In this document: positions 1 through 6,777 of the stretch, piece by piece | Numbering within the stretch: the stretch's first letter is position 1 | Layout of the letters: each line of letters begins with the position of its first letter | Source of the DNA: Desulfobulbaceae bacterium UBA2775 | Lineage (GTDB): Bacteria; Desulfobacterota; Desulfobulbia; Desulfobulbales; Desulfocapsaceae | Direction of reading: 5' to 3' | Length of the DNA stretch: 29,760 nt | Assembly (NCBI GenBank): GCA_002352445.1 | Contig: DEIL01000208.1 | Span: forward strand, 1-29,760 | Notes under the pieces: model-generated | What the model was told of the DNA's origin: nothing | Seen by the model: the letters and a program-made list of their open reading frames with translations, nothing else | Databases searched by the model: none | Position numbers and translations under genes: made by a program

Positions 1-1
1 T

Positions 2-769
2 GAAAATGAGATTGCCCAGAGTGAGGGCGCCAGCGGCAAACCCTTTGTCCTCACCTGGATACACCATGGTTTCGTCACTATACGTGATGAAAAAATGTCT
101 AAATCTCTTGGCAACTTTCTCACTATCAGAGATATCCTCAGCCATTATCATCCTGAAATTCTGCGTTTTTTTGTCTTTTCAACACACTACAGAAATCCTC
201 TTGATTTTTCTGAAACCGCAATGCAGGATGCAACTGCAGGACTCCTCAGACTCTATAAATGTATTGCTTCCGTTGATTCACTTGATGTTTCAACAGGAGA
301 CTCAGGGTCTCCGAGTGTGATCAGTGATGAAGACCGAAGCAGGATCGGCGATCTGGAGGAACGGTTCCGCCAGGCCATGGATAACGATTTTAATACGGCC
401 CAGGGTCAGGGCATCTTTTTTGATACCGTGAAAATAATTAATCGTATCCTTAAGAATTTGCCAAAGTTTCCCCAGCCGCTGGATATCACATTCCTCAAGG
501 ATACCTGCGGTTCCCTGAAAAAGCTAGGCGACATTATGGGCATATTGCGTCAGAATGCCGCTCTCTTTTTGGATTCAAGAAAGAAAGAGATGCTCACTGA
601 AATAGATATTGATGAGACAGCAATCAATGCACTTATAGCCGAACGTATTAAGTGCAGAGCTGAAAAGAACTGGGCCAGGGGGGATGAGATTCGTGACCTG
701 CTTTTAGAGAAAAATATTGAGTTGAAAGATAGTCCGGAAGGAACAGAGTGGACAGTCAAGGGGGGATAA
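2..769 (+). CDS. cysS: Cysteinyl-tRNA synthetase, C-terminal part (5' end outside the window)
   Basis: This is the C-terminal 255 residues of the class I enzyme that charges tRNA-Cys in the cytosol. The frame is open from the first complete codon at position 2 and begins with ENEIAQSEGA, part of the catalytic Rossmann domain. WIHHGFV and EKMSKSLGN follow; KMSKS is the class I ATP-binding signature, here at bases 92-106. The helical-bundle region contains DNDFNTA, and the C-terminus has the anticodon-recognition tail ARGDEIRDLLLEKNIELKDS-PEGT typical of bacterial CysRS. It ends in TAA at 767-769. One small oddity is HHGF where HNGF is usual. The next gene relic starts 6 bases downstream. The identification is near certain; only the N-terminal part with HIGH and the zinc ligands is missing because the window starts inside the gene. 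Confidence 0.97.
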   Translation, partial: ENEIAQSEGASGKPFVLTWIHHGFVTIRDEKMSKSLGNFLTIRDILSHYHPEILRFFVFSTHYRNPLDFSETAMQDATAGLLRLYKCIASVDSLDVSTGDSGSPSVISDEDRSRIGDLEERFRQAMDNDFNTAQGQGIFFDTVKIINRILKNLPKFPQPLDITFLKDTCGSLKKLGDIMGILRQNAALFLDSRKKEMLTEIDIDETAINALIAERIKCRAEKNWARGDEIRDLLLEKNIELKDSPEGTEWTVKGG

Positions 770-775
770 TACATC

Positions 776-1289
776 ATGAGACAACCGGCTGTTGCAGGTC
801 GTTTTAACCTGGTTCTCCCGACCTTTTCAGGCAGACTATTGAAGAACTTCTTGGTGCTGATGCCGAACCGGATAAAAAGAATGCCATAGCGGTAGCCTCT
901 CCCCATGCAGGACTTATTTATTCAGGGAGGCTTGCAGCAAAAACTGTCAGCAGGTGGGCGAGGCAATTGCGTCTACAGCGAAACATTCGAAAAAAAAGAT
1001 TCTCATCCTCGCTTCAACAGATATGAGCCACTATTAACCTAGAGCAAGCGCGGAGACAGTGGACCATATGGCCCTTAAATACGTTGAAGAGATGGAAGCT
1101 GAAATACTTTATAAAACAGTAATAGAGAATAAAATTTCCATGTGCGGGTTTATTCCTGTGACGATCACTCTGTTTGCAGCCCGGAAGCTCGGAGCAACCT
1201 CGGCAACATTAATCGGCTACACCGACTCCGGCTATGTTTCGGGGGATAGTAACCAGGCCGTTGGCTACGCCGGTCTTACCATCAGCTGA
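776..1289 (+). pseudogene. Decayed MEMO-family gene (AmmeMemoRadiSam system protein B-like)
   Basis: An ATG at 776 with a G-rich ribosome site opens MRQPAVAGRF, the standard N-terminus of MEMO1-like proteins. A one-base loss around 803-809 shifts the frame. The expected Tyr-Pro-Gly-Ser-Pro then continues in the new frame as PGSPDLFRQTIEELL and SPHAGLIYSG, the latter holding the first conserved His. Near 954 the frame changes again and about 100 expected codons are missing, including the second conserved His. The text resumes as GEAIAS and KKILILASTDMSHY, followed by an in-frame TAA at 1035-1037. It then runs through ISMCG (the conserved Cys), TSGYVSG-like and VGYAGLTIS to a stop at 1289. A normal protein is about 270-290 residues; only about 170 codons remain. 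With a frameshift, an internal deletion and a nonsense codon, it cannot make a working protein. The family link is strong; the family's biochemical role is poorly known. Confidence 0.88.
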
Positions 1290-1337
1290 TCTCTTTATCA
1301 AGGCATAACCTGTTCTCGAAAATCACATTTAATTTAC

Positions 1338-1366
1338 TTGACAGCTGGAGATCAATATTTTATAAA
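1338..1366 (+). promoter_or_regulatory. Sigma-70 type promoter of tRNA-Gln
   Basis: TTGACA at 1338-1343 and TATAAA at 1361-1366 are separated by exactly 17 bases. The predicted start is about 14 bases before the mature tRNA 5' end at 1387, giving a short leader. The match to consensus is better than at most sites in the window and suits a stable RNA gene. Confidence 0.72.
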
Positions 1367-1386
1367 AACCGGCACATCCAAATCAC

Positions 1387-1460
1387 TGGGGGATGGTCTA
1401 ATGGCAAGGCAGCGGACTCTGACTCCGCCTATCGGGGTTCGAATCCCTGTCCCCCAGCCA
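1387..1460 (+). tRNA. tRNA-Gln, anticodon CTG
   Basis: A full cloverleaf can be drawn. The acceptor TGGGGGA (1387-1393) pairs with TCCCCCA (1450-1456), followed by discriminator G1457 and an encoded CCA at 1458-1460. The anticodon arm is GCGGA (1412-1416), loop CTCTGAC, TCCGC (1424-1428), with CTG at 1419-1421, so it reads CAG glutamine codons. The T arm has the GGTTCGAAT core, and the D region carries the GGTCTAATGGCAAGGC pattern normal for tRNA-Gln. Transcription probably comes from the promoter at 1338-1366. No T-rich terminator stem is obvious downstream. Confidence 0.97.
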
Positions 1461-1965
1461 AGTAATATCAGGAAGTTACACCACACAGCCAAAATTGTCT
1501 TTTTCTTTTCACGCCGATAGTCCCCACTCTGTCCCCACATTTCTACATACGAACAAAAACACTGCAAGGCAAATAAACGGGTTAGCAGATTCTTGGCCCG
1601 ATCGAGGTCATGCAACTGCGGCAGAGGGTGCTGTCTCCTCCCATATAGCTATACTCCGCTCTGTTAATTTTTCGACAAATTTTACATCTACCCATGTTGT
1701 GTAGTCCAGAGCAGCCAAAGCTCAGGCACGTTTGTGAAGGTTACTCAACACACGGTGTTTTGTTCAACGTTAATTATATTTCCCGATCGAGTGACATCTA
1801 TTCGATCTGCAAGCAGGTTTCAATATTCCAGGCGTTAAGGTCATAACTCCCCTTCTATCAAAGGAAACTTTTTAATTCCCAAAAATCATCCTGGAACAGG
1901 TACGTCCTCAATCTTTTACACCTGTCTCACCTTTCATAATCAATAGTATCATTGTTGAATATTCC
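1461..1965. other. Gene-free stretch downstream of the tRNA
   Basis: No credible coding sequence is seen on either strand in about 500 bases. Short open frames lack ribosome sites and family resemblance. The only notable structure is a near-tandem repeat of GTCCCCAC at 1520-1540. Read on the minus strand it encodes WGQSGD, resembling C-terminal tails of some tRNA-site integrases, but nothing integrase-like continues upstream of it. The stretch could be scar tissue left by a lost tRNA-integrated element; this is only a guess. Confidence 0.4.
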
Positions 1966-2013
1966 TTTACAAAAGTAAGCTACCTATCTATAATTAACTT
2001 AACGTTTGTTAAG
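1966..2013 (+). promoter_or_regulatory. Promoter plus palindromic operator for the TetR gene at 2257
   Basis: TTTACA at 1966-1971 and TATAAT at 1989-1994 have a 17-base spacer and form a near-consensus promoter. Immediately after it, at the predicted transcription start, lies CTTAAC-GTTT-GTTAAG (1998-2013), a perfect 6-4-6 inverted repeat of the size bound by TetR dimers. A direct repeat TTGTTGAATAT flanks the site at 1952-1962 and 2026-2036. The simplest reading is autorepression by the downstream TetR protein. The leader to the start codon would be about 250 bases, which is long. Confidence 0.6.
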
Positions 2014-2256
2014 GAAAGTTTTTTGTTGTTGAATATGTCCTTACGGTAGTTAAAGAACAGCCTTTATTTATAGCTGTTTCGATCAATTCGGATTAGAGGA
2101 AAAAAAATTGAAAGTGTATATAGCCGGGAAGGCAACTCCTCTGACTGGTTGTTACCGTGCCAATATTTTTTACTGTTTGCTGCGCTTTGTGATGGCGGCA
2201 AAAGGATGATAAATGAAACACAGGTTAAAATCGAATGAACAACCTTGGAGAATCCG

Positions 2257-2859
2257 ATGAGACCTCTTAACCCTAAAAGTAAAAAAGAAATTCTTACTGT
2301 TGCCATTCCTCTATTTGCTCGATCTGGATACAGTGGCGCATCAATGCGGACTATAGCTCAAAAAGTTGGTGTAAGTGCCGCTGCACTATACCATCACTTC
2401 CAAGATAAGCAGACTCTTTATCTTGCTGCTATGACACAAGTTTTCTCCGATAAGGCTGATAGTTTGGAAAAAATACTTAGCGGTAGAACTTCTCCAGAAC
2501 AACGTCTTGCTCAATTTATCACTCGTCTCTGTGAGCTGGTACAGCAAGACAAAAATTTCAGTATGTTGATTCAACGGGAAATGATGGATGGTGACGAGTC
2601 CAGGTTGAAGCTTCTGGCCTCGGAAGTCTACTATACTCTATTCGAAGGTGTAACCGAGCTGTGCCAAGAGCTGGGACCGAAACATGACCCTTACCTTTTA
2701 GCTATCTCAATTATCGGGATCGTGATGTACCACTTTCAAACAACAGCAATAAGGCCCTATCTACCTTACAGCAAAGAACAACATAGTGATCCTAAAGTAG
2801 TAGCTCGGCACATCACCAAGCTTGTACTGCAAGGATTGGGAATCGATTACCCAGAATAA
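2257..2859 (+). CDS. TetR-family transcriptional regulator (paralogue of the one at 24816)
   Basis: A 200-residue DNA-binding repressor. The N-terminal TetR helix-turn-helix runs through KKEILTVAIPLFARSGYSG, then SMRTIAQKVGVSAAALYHHF and DKQTLYLAAM, in residues 9-60. The rest is an all-helical ligand domain. I chose ATG 2257 because TTGGAG at 2245-2250 is a well-placed ribosome site; an in-frame TTG at 2245 is part of that site. The protein aligns along its whole length with the TetR at 24816 (shared IPLFA.SGY.G.SMR.IA, MQRE/IQREMM.GD, YHFQ..IRP/IRS.LP), so they are paralogues. It sits 36 bases upstream of a ruined exporter operon and is probably an orphan regulator whose original targets are dead. 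The ligand is unknown. Confidence 0.9.
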   Translation: MRPLNPKSKKEILTVAIPLFARSGYSGASMRTIAQKVGVSAAALYHHFQDKQTLYLAAMTQVFSDKADSLEKILSGRTSPEQRLAQFITRLCELVQQDKNFSMLIQREMMDGDESRLKLLASEVYYTLFEGVTELCQELGPKHDPYLLAISIIGIVMYHFQTTAIRPYLPYSKEQHSDPKVVARHITKLVLQGLGIDYPE

Positions 2860-2895
2860 ACACATACAAGCAATCAAGAAACAGGACTAGAGAGA

Positions 2896-3215
2896 ATGGT
2901 TAAGAATCGAAACAATAAAGTGATCTCCTGGCTTTTTGCCGTAGGTATGACATTTATCCTGTCAAGTTGTAATCAAGAATCTGATTTGGCTGTCAATAGA
3001 GAATTTACGGTACATACTTTACCAGTGTCAGAAGTCGTGAATGAGGAGATTCCTGTCTTTTATACAACGACTGGTTCGGTGATCTCAGACGATCGCATAC
3101 AAATCACCTCACGTATTACTAGTTATATTGGATGAAGGTCCAGTACGTGAAGGACAACAGGTAAGAAAAGGAGATCTTCTTGTTTAACTGGACAGCAATG
3201 AGCTTATTCTTGGTA
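2896..3215 (+). pseudogene. Remnant of an RND/ABC-type membrane fusion lipoprotein (N-terminal part only)
   Basis: The start has a good AGAGAGA ribosome site. The N-terminus is a lipoprotein signal: basic residues, a hydrophobic stretch, then LSSCN with the lipid-accepting Cys. It is followed by EIPVFYTTTGSV and DDRIQITSRITSYI, the first barrel strand and linker of periplasmic adaptor proteins. The reading frame stops at 3133-3135. One base out of phase the family continues as LDEGPVREGQQVRKGDLLV, the lipoyl half-motif, then a TAA at 3185-3187, then LDSNEL. Beyond about 3210 nothing of the adaptor is left. A frameshift, a nonsense codon and loss of roughly three quarters of the gene show it is dead. 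The junction with the following permease remnant is approximate. Confidence 0.8.
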
Positions 3216-3548
3216 ATTTTACCTTTATTTCATATTCCTATCAAGGGCAGCCTTTTTATTTCCACCATGAGTCGCAACCTCGCTCAAGCGCCCATGCTTG
3301 CCATCCTCATTCTTATGCCCATAATTTTTTTATCCGGTGCCTGGACGCCACCGGATGCCATGCCAGTTGGTCTCCGTCAAGCTATGTATCTCTCTCCCTT
3401 GTATTACTTCATCGAAATGAGTTATGGCATTCTGCTAAAAGGGGCAGGCCTGCCGGTTTTATGGGACTCGCTGCTTAATCTCGCTCTGCTTGGCAGTGGA
3501 ATTTTCGCTGTCGGATTATGTCGATTTCGGAGGCAATTTTACTGGTAA
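3216..3548 (+). pseudogene. Remnant of an ABC-2 type permease (C-terminal part only)
   Basis: About 110 codons match the C-terminal membrane half of YhhJ/YbhR-type ABC-2 permeases: FHIPIKGSLF, ISTMSRNLAQAPM, IFLSGAWTPPDAMP, SPLYYFIEM.YGILLKGAGL and a final hydrophobic helix before FRRQFYW. The IPIKGS segment runs straight into LFISTMSRN, and family members usually have about 20 more membrane residues between them, so a second small deletion is likely. The open frame starts upstream at 3180, but those codons derive from the adaptor relic in another phase. It lies on the same strand directly after the adaptor fragment. This implies that one or more deletions removed the rest of the adaptor, the ATPase and most of the permease(s). 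Confidence 0.8.
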
Positions 3549-3639
3549 TGTTGAGGTAACTGCTATTAAGAAACAACTTGCTCATCTGTATGGTGAAGCA
3601 AGAAGTTTGCATTGAAAAAGAAAAAGAGAGGTATAATAA

Positions 3640-3837
3640 ATGAAAAGAAAGATGTGTGATCATCCTGCTGGTATCTTATTTGCTGTTCTCGTAGCTTTTT
3701 TTATTGCTTTCATTAACTACTCCGTGGGAGACATGAAAACAGCGTCGATATCCGCTGTTGGTATTCTGTTGATTTACGGTGTTCTTTGCTGGTTGTGCAA
3801 GAACAAAGAGGACAGCGAAAATGAAGAGGGCAAATGA
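3640..3837 (+). CDS. Small two-helix membrane protein of unknown function
   Basis: A 65-residue protein with an AGAGAGG ribosome site ahead of ATG 3640. Two hydrophobic segments are visible, about residues 11-28 (ILFAVLVAFFIAFINYSV) and 34-52 (ending LLIYGVLCWLC). They are flanked by a basic N-terminus (MKRK) and a highly charged acidic/lysine tail (NKEDSENEEGK). By the positive-inside rule both ends may be cytoplasmic. I do not recognise the family. Its stop codon overlaps the patatin start by four bases (ATGA), which suggests translational coupling. It could be a membrane partner or regulator of that lipase. Confidence 0.65.
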   Translation: MKRKMCDHPAGILFAVLVAFFIAFINYSVGDMKTASISAVGILLIYGVLCWLCKNKEDSENEEGK

Positions 3838-4745
3838 ATGATTCCATCAAAGTAGGTCTAGCTTTGGGAAGTGGCTCATCGCGTGGCTGGGCTCATATTG
3901 GAATTATCCAGGCCTTATCTGAAATAGGGATAGAGCCTGACATTGTTTGTGGCTGCTCAATCGGTTCAGTTGTCGGAGCATCGTATCTTGCTGGAAATAT
4001 GGATGCATTGGAGCAGTGGGTCTGCTCTTTGACTCAGACAGAATTGGTAAAGTTCTTTGAGTTTAATCTCTCATTAAGGGGGTTCGTGGATGGCGCACGA
4101 TTACAAACCTTTTTCACAAAGTATATTTGTGAGGAGAATACCCAGTTTAACGACCTTCCCAAAAAGTTTGCCACAGTCTCAACTGATTTGGAAACTGGGC
4201 GGGAAATCTGGTTTACGGAAGGACAGGTGCTCCATTCTGTCTGGGCATCTATTTCCCTGCCTGGACTTTTCCCACCTATTCAAAACCAGGGCAGGTGGTT
4301 AGTTGATGGTGGACTGGTAAATCCTGTTCCAGTGTCAGTGTGTCGTGCCCTGGGTGCTGAAATTGTGATTGCAGTGAACTTAAACGCGGATATCGTCGGT
4401 AAACACTCCATCAAAAGGAAACGAAATGAAGGAGAAGAAAGCGACGATATTTTTTCAACCATAAAAAAGAGTATGAAGAATTACTCTGGTTTATTTTTTA
4501 AAAGAACAAATGGAAAGGATTCGCCACCCAATTTACTTGATGCGATTGCTTCTTCAATGAATATCACACAAGACAGAATTACGCGCAGCAGAATGGCGGG
4601 TGAACCTCCGGACATACTACTTTCTCCAAAACTGGCCCATATTGGTCTGTTAGAATTTCACCGAGCAAAGGAAGCAATTCAGGAGGGAAAAGACTGCGTA
4701 AAAAGAATGCTTTCTGAAATTAAATATGTAATGGCTGCTTATTAA
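3834..4745 (+). CDS. Patatin-like phospholipase, RssA/NTE type
   Basis: A 303-residue serine lipid acyl hydrolase with a Ser-Asp dyad. The oxyanion-hole loop is GSGSSRGWAH (residues 12-21). The nucleophile elbow is GCSIG with Ser42. The catalytic Asp is in VDGG (Asp158), followed by the typical NPVPV. These spacings match E. coli RssA. The C-terminal third (KRKRNEGEESDD onward) is more variable. No signal peptide is seen, so it probably acts on the cytoplasmic face of the membrane on phospholipids or lysolipids. It starts within the stop codon of the preceding membrane protein (ATGA overlap). Convergent with the minus-strand butyrate kinase operon; no clear terminator lies in the 80 bases between. 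Confidence 0.9.
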   Translation: MNDSIKVGLALGSGSSRGWAHIGIIQALSEIGIEPDIVCGCSIGSVVGASYLAGNMDALEQWVCSLTQTELVKFFEFNLSLRGFVDGARLQTFFTKYICEENTQFNDLPKKFATVSTDLETGREIWFTEGQVLHSVWASISLPGLFPPIQNQGRWLVDGGLVNPVPVSVCRALGAEIVIAVNLNADIVGKHSIKRKRNEGEESDDIFSTIKKSMKNYSGLFFKRTNGKDSPPNLLDAIASSMNITQDRITRSRMAGEPPDILLSPKLAHIGLLEFHRAKEAIQEGKDCVKRMLSEIKYVMAAY

Positions 4746-4825
4746 TGGGCACTCGAAATATTTTACAGCAACCACATGGGTGATACCGGAGTCGATCTCA
4801 TCTCTGAGGATAAAATTGCACGTCC

Positions 4826-5893
4826 TCATTGATAATGGATAATCGGCCGACGGTTGGCAATAATGTCTTTGGCACTCTCAAGTAAAGCCTGCATCTCATC
4901 ATCCTCCGGGAAGACCAAAACAGGCCCTAAAAAAGCAATCCTGGGATGTAACATATCGAGTAATCGCCGTGATTTAGTCAAGGCCCCAGTCAAAACCACA
5001 GCATCACAAATACCTTTAAGAACAGTGGCCATAGCCCCAATATCTTTAGCCACCTGGTAAGTCATGGCCTCAAATACTCTGGCTGCCAACTGGTGGCCAT
5101 GCTTAATTTTTTCTTCCACCTCGATTCCATTTTTAGTACCGAGATAAGCCATCAAACCACTTTTTCCGACCAACAGTTGTTTAATCTCGTCTATCTTCAT
5201 ATGGCGCTCTGAAAAAAGAGCACAAGTGTCTAGCAGAGGGAGTGTGCCAGCCCGTTCTGGTGTGAAAGGGCCTTCACTCAGACCATGTGTGCAATCAACA
5301 ACCTGACCTTTCAAGTGAGCCCCGATAGTAATTCCACCTCCAAGGTGAGCAACGATTAAGTTGCACTCTTCATAACTTCGTCCTAAATCGAATGCTGCCT
5401 TCCGTCCTGCTGCCTTGTGACTTAATGCATGAAAAGCGCTTCGGCGTTGGATCTCGGGGATGCCGCTGAAGCGTGCCACCTCGGAAAATTCGTCAGTAGA
5501 AGGGGGATCAACGGCATAAGCTGATATTTGACTTTCTGCGGCCAGTGAAAACGCCAGTACGGGGCCTAGAGAAGATGGATGGTGTCCATAATGGCCTTCT
5601 GAAAGGTCTCTGCACATAGCTTTGTTAACCAGAAAGATCCCCGCCGGAGCAGGTTTTTGCAAACCACCCCTGGAAATAATGAGTTCTAACTCTTCCAGGT
5701 CTGCTTTGTTTTGGGTTAGGAATTTACGGATTGGTATTTTAAGACGTTCAACTAGAAGATTGAATCCATTCTGGTTATAGAGTTCACGGTTATCATAAAG
5801 TCCGAGCGGCAGAGTAGCACTAAGCGGATCACCATCACCTTTGTCCAGAGCAAGTTTAATAGATGTTGAACCAATGTTTATAGCTAAAATCAC
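4826..5893 (-). CDS. buk: Butyrate kinase (short or branched-chain acyl kinase)
   Basis: A 355-residue cytosolic acetokinase-family enzyme that transfers phosphate between acyl-phosphate and ADP, giving free acid and ATP (EC 2.7.2.7 type). Visible family motifs are INIGSTSIKLAL (residues 5-16), ISRGGLQKPAPAG, HPSSLG, the phosphate-binding HLGGGITIGAH (183-193), EGPFTPERAG (207-216) and YQVAKDIGAMA. Length is normal for Buk and shorter than acetate kinase. It starts with GTG at 5893, and its GTGA overlaps the stop of the preceding phosphotransacylase, so the two are probably translated together. It is the last gene of the operon that begins with marR at 9870. Substitutions such as THGLSEGPF where NNA-x-DGEGPF is common suggest a substrate other than plain butyrate; isobutyrate or isovalerate are possible. 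Confidence 0.9.
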   Translation of the reverse strand: MILAINIGSTSIKLALDKGDGDPLSATLPLGLYDNRELYNQNGFNLLVERLKIPIRKFLTQNKADLEELELIISRGGLQKPAPAGIFLVNKAMCRDLSEGHYGHHPSSLGPVLAFSLAAESQISAYAVDPPSTDEFSEVARFSGIPEIQRRSAFHALSHKAAGRKAAFDLGRSYEECNLIVAHLGGGITIGAHLKGQVVDCTHGLSEGPFTPERAGTLPLLDTCALFSERHMKIDEIKQLLVGKSGLMAYLGTKNGIEVEEKIKHGHQLAARVFEAMTYQVAKDIGAMATVLKGICDAVVLTGALTKSRRLLDMLHPRIAFLGPVLVFPEDDEMQALLESAKDIIANRRPIIHYQ

Positions 5894-6777
5894 AATCCCC
5901 CTATATCTTTATAAAAATTGTAGGCGATCAGACCGAGGGTAATCTCAGCAACTCTTTCAGAAATCGTCAAAGGAGCTGAGTTTAATAACAAGTGATGATC
6001 TGGAGACAGCAGAACTCCAATGGTCGGCACGTTGCCAATGTATTTAAGGAAGGTAGTGAAAAAATATGAACTGTTGGTATCAGGCAAAATATAAAGATCG
6101 AAATCACCTGATTTTTCACTTTCCACCCCTTTGCGCCCGGCTGCGACCTTACTTAATGCACAATCAATATCCAGTGGTCCCGTGACCTGCAAAAAATTTC
6201 CAAACTGACGCCTAACAGACATCTGCGCCAGTACTGCTGCAGTTACTGTTGCGGGAATTTTAGGGTTGACTGTCTCAATGGGGGCTAGAGCAACAGCATA
6301 AATCTTTCGGTTGAAAATATGTTTGAGAAATGGCGCTACTGTTTCTAATTGGCTTATTTTTCTTTCCAACGTTGGAGGTACGGCGATCAGTGGGTCTATA
6401 CCAAAAAATGTCTGTTGTCGTTTGCTGTCATAAAAAGCGGCAAGATAAACAGCCTTTTTGTCAAGAACACCACCCTTTAAATGCAAGTCAATAAACGATT
6501 GTCTTTCCCCATGTCCCTGGATAATCAGATCAACTTCTCGTTGAAGCCAGCATTCCCTGGCCATAGCAGCAGAGACATGCATAGAAGCAGCTTCCCGAAA
6601 ATTATGCATACCGGGAAGCTTGCGCGGTCCAATAAAAAGAGGTTCAGTGATCAGCCTCTTATCTTTCACAAGTGTTAATGTCTGCAGCAATGAAATATCT
6701 GTTGCATATGAAACCACACACCGCTTTGGCTTGAGCTGTTGGGCCCGCCGCTGAATATCCGGATATAAGTCAATCAT
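5890..6777 (-). CDS. Phosphate acyltransferase paralogue B (PTA/PTB fold, C-terminal catalytic motif lost)
   Basis: A 295-residue member of the phosphate acetyl/butyryltransferase family. The middle of the family is intact: VNPKIPATVTAAVLAQM (residues 170-186), then VTGPLDIDCALS (198-209) and a hydrophobic strand ending ILPDT. The N-terminal KG..T motif is not evident. Where active enzymes have Ser-Arg-x-Asp near the C-terminus, this protein reads NSAPL (266-270), so the Arg and Asp are gone. The usual GN..K segment after LPD is also altered (NSSYFF). It starts at ATG 6777 with AGGAGG upstream and overlaps the preceding paralogue by 8 bases. It is probably a non-catalytic or complementary subunit of a heteromeric phosphotransbutyrylase. 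The gene is intact and well placed, so it does not look like a pseudogene. Confidence 0.82.
   Translation of the reverse strand: MIDLYPDIQRRAQQLKPKRCVVSYATDISLLQTLTLVKDKRLITEPLFIGPRKLPGMHNFREAASMHVSAAMARECWLQREVDLIIQGHGERQSFIDLHLKGGVLDKKAVYLAAFYDSKRQQTFFGIDPLIAVPPTLERKISQLETVAPFLKHIFNRKIYAVALAPIETVNPKIPATVTAAVLAQMSVRRQFGNFLQVTGPLDIDCALSKVAAGRKGVESEKSGDFDLYILPDTNSSYFFTTFLKYIGNVPTIGVLLSPDHHLLLNSAPLTISERVAEITLGLIAYNFYKDIGGL

Noticed and set aside
1352..1615. Minus-strand open frame of 87 codons through the tRNA (GWGTGIRTPIGGVRVR)
   Set aside because: The conserved-looking part is antisense tRNA-Gln, a well-known false protein; there is no ribosome site or family support.
3631..3636. TATAAT just before the small membrane protein gene
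   Set aside because: It is only 4 bases before the start codon and no -35 box sits at a proper distance; it is more likely part of the A/T-rich leader.
4746..4825. Short frame ending NHMGDTGVDLISEDKIARPH between patatin and butyrate kinase
   Set aside because: It looks like a protein tail, but it is under 30 codons, has no ribosome site and I cannot link it to any family. The weak GAGGA/TCCTC pairing there also lacks a T-run, so it is not called a terminator.
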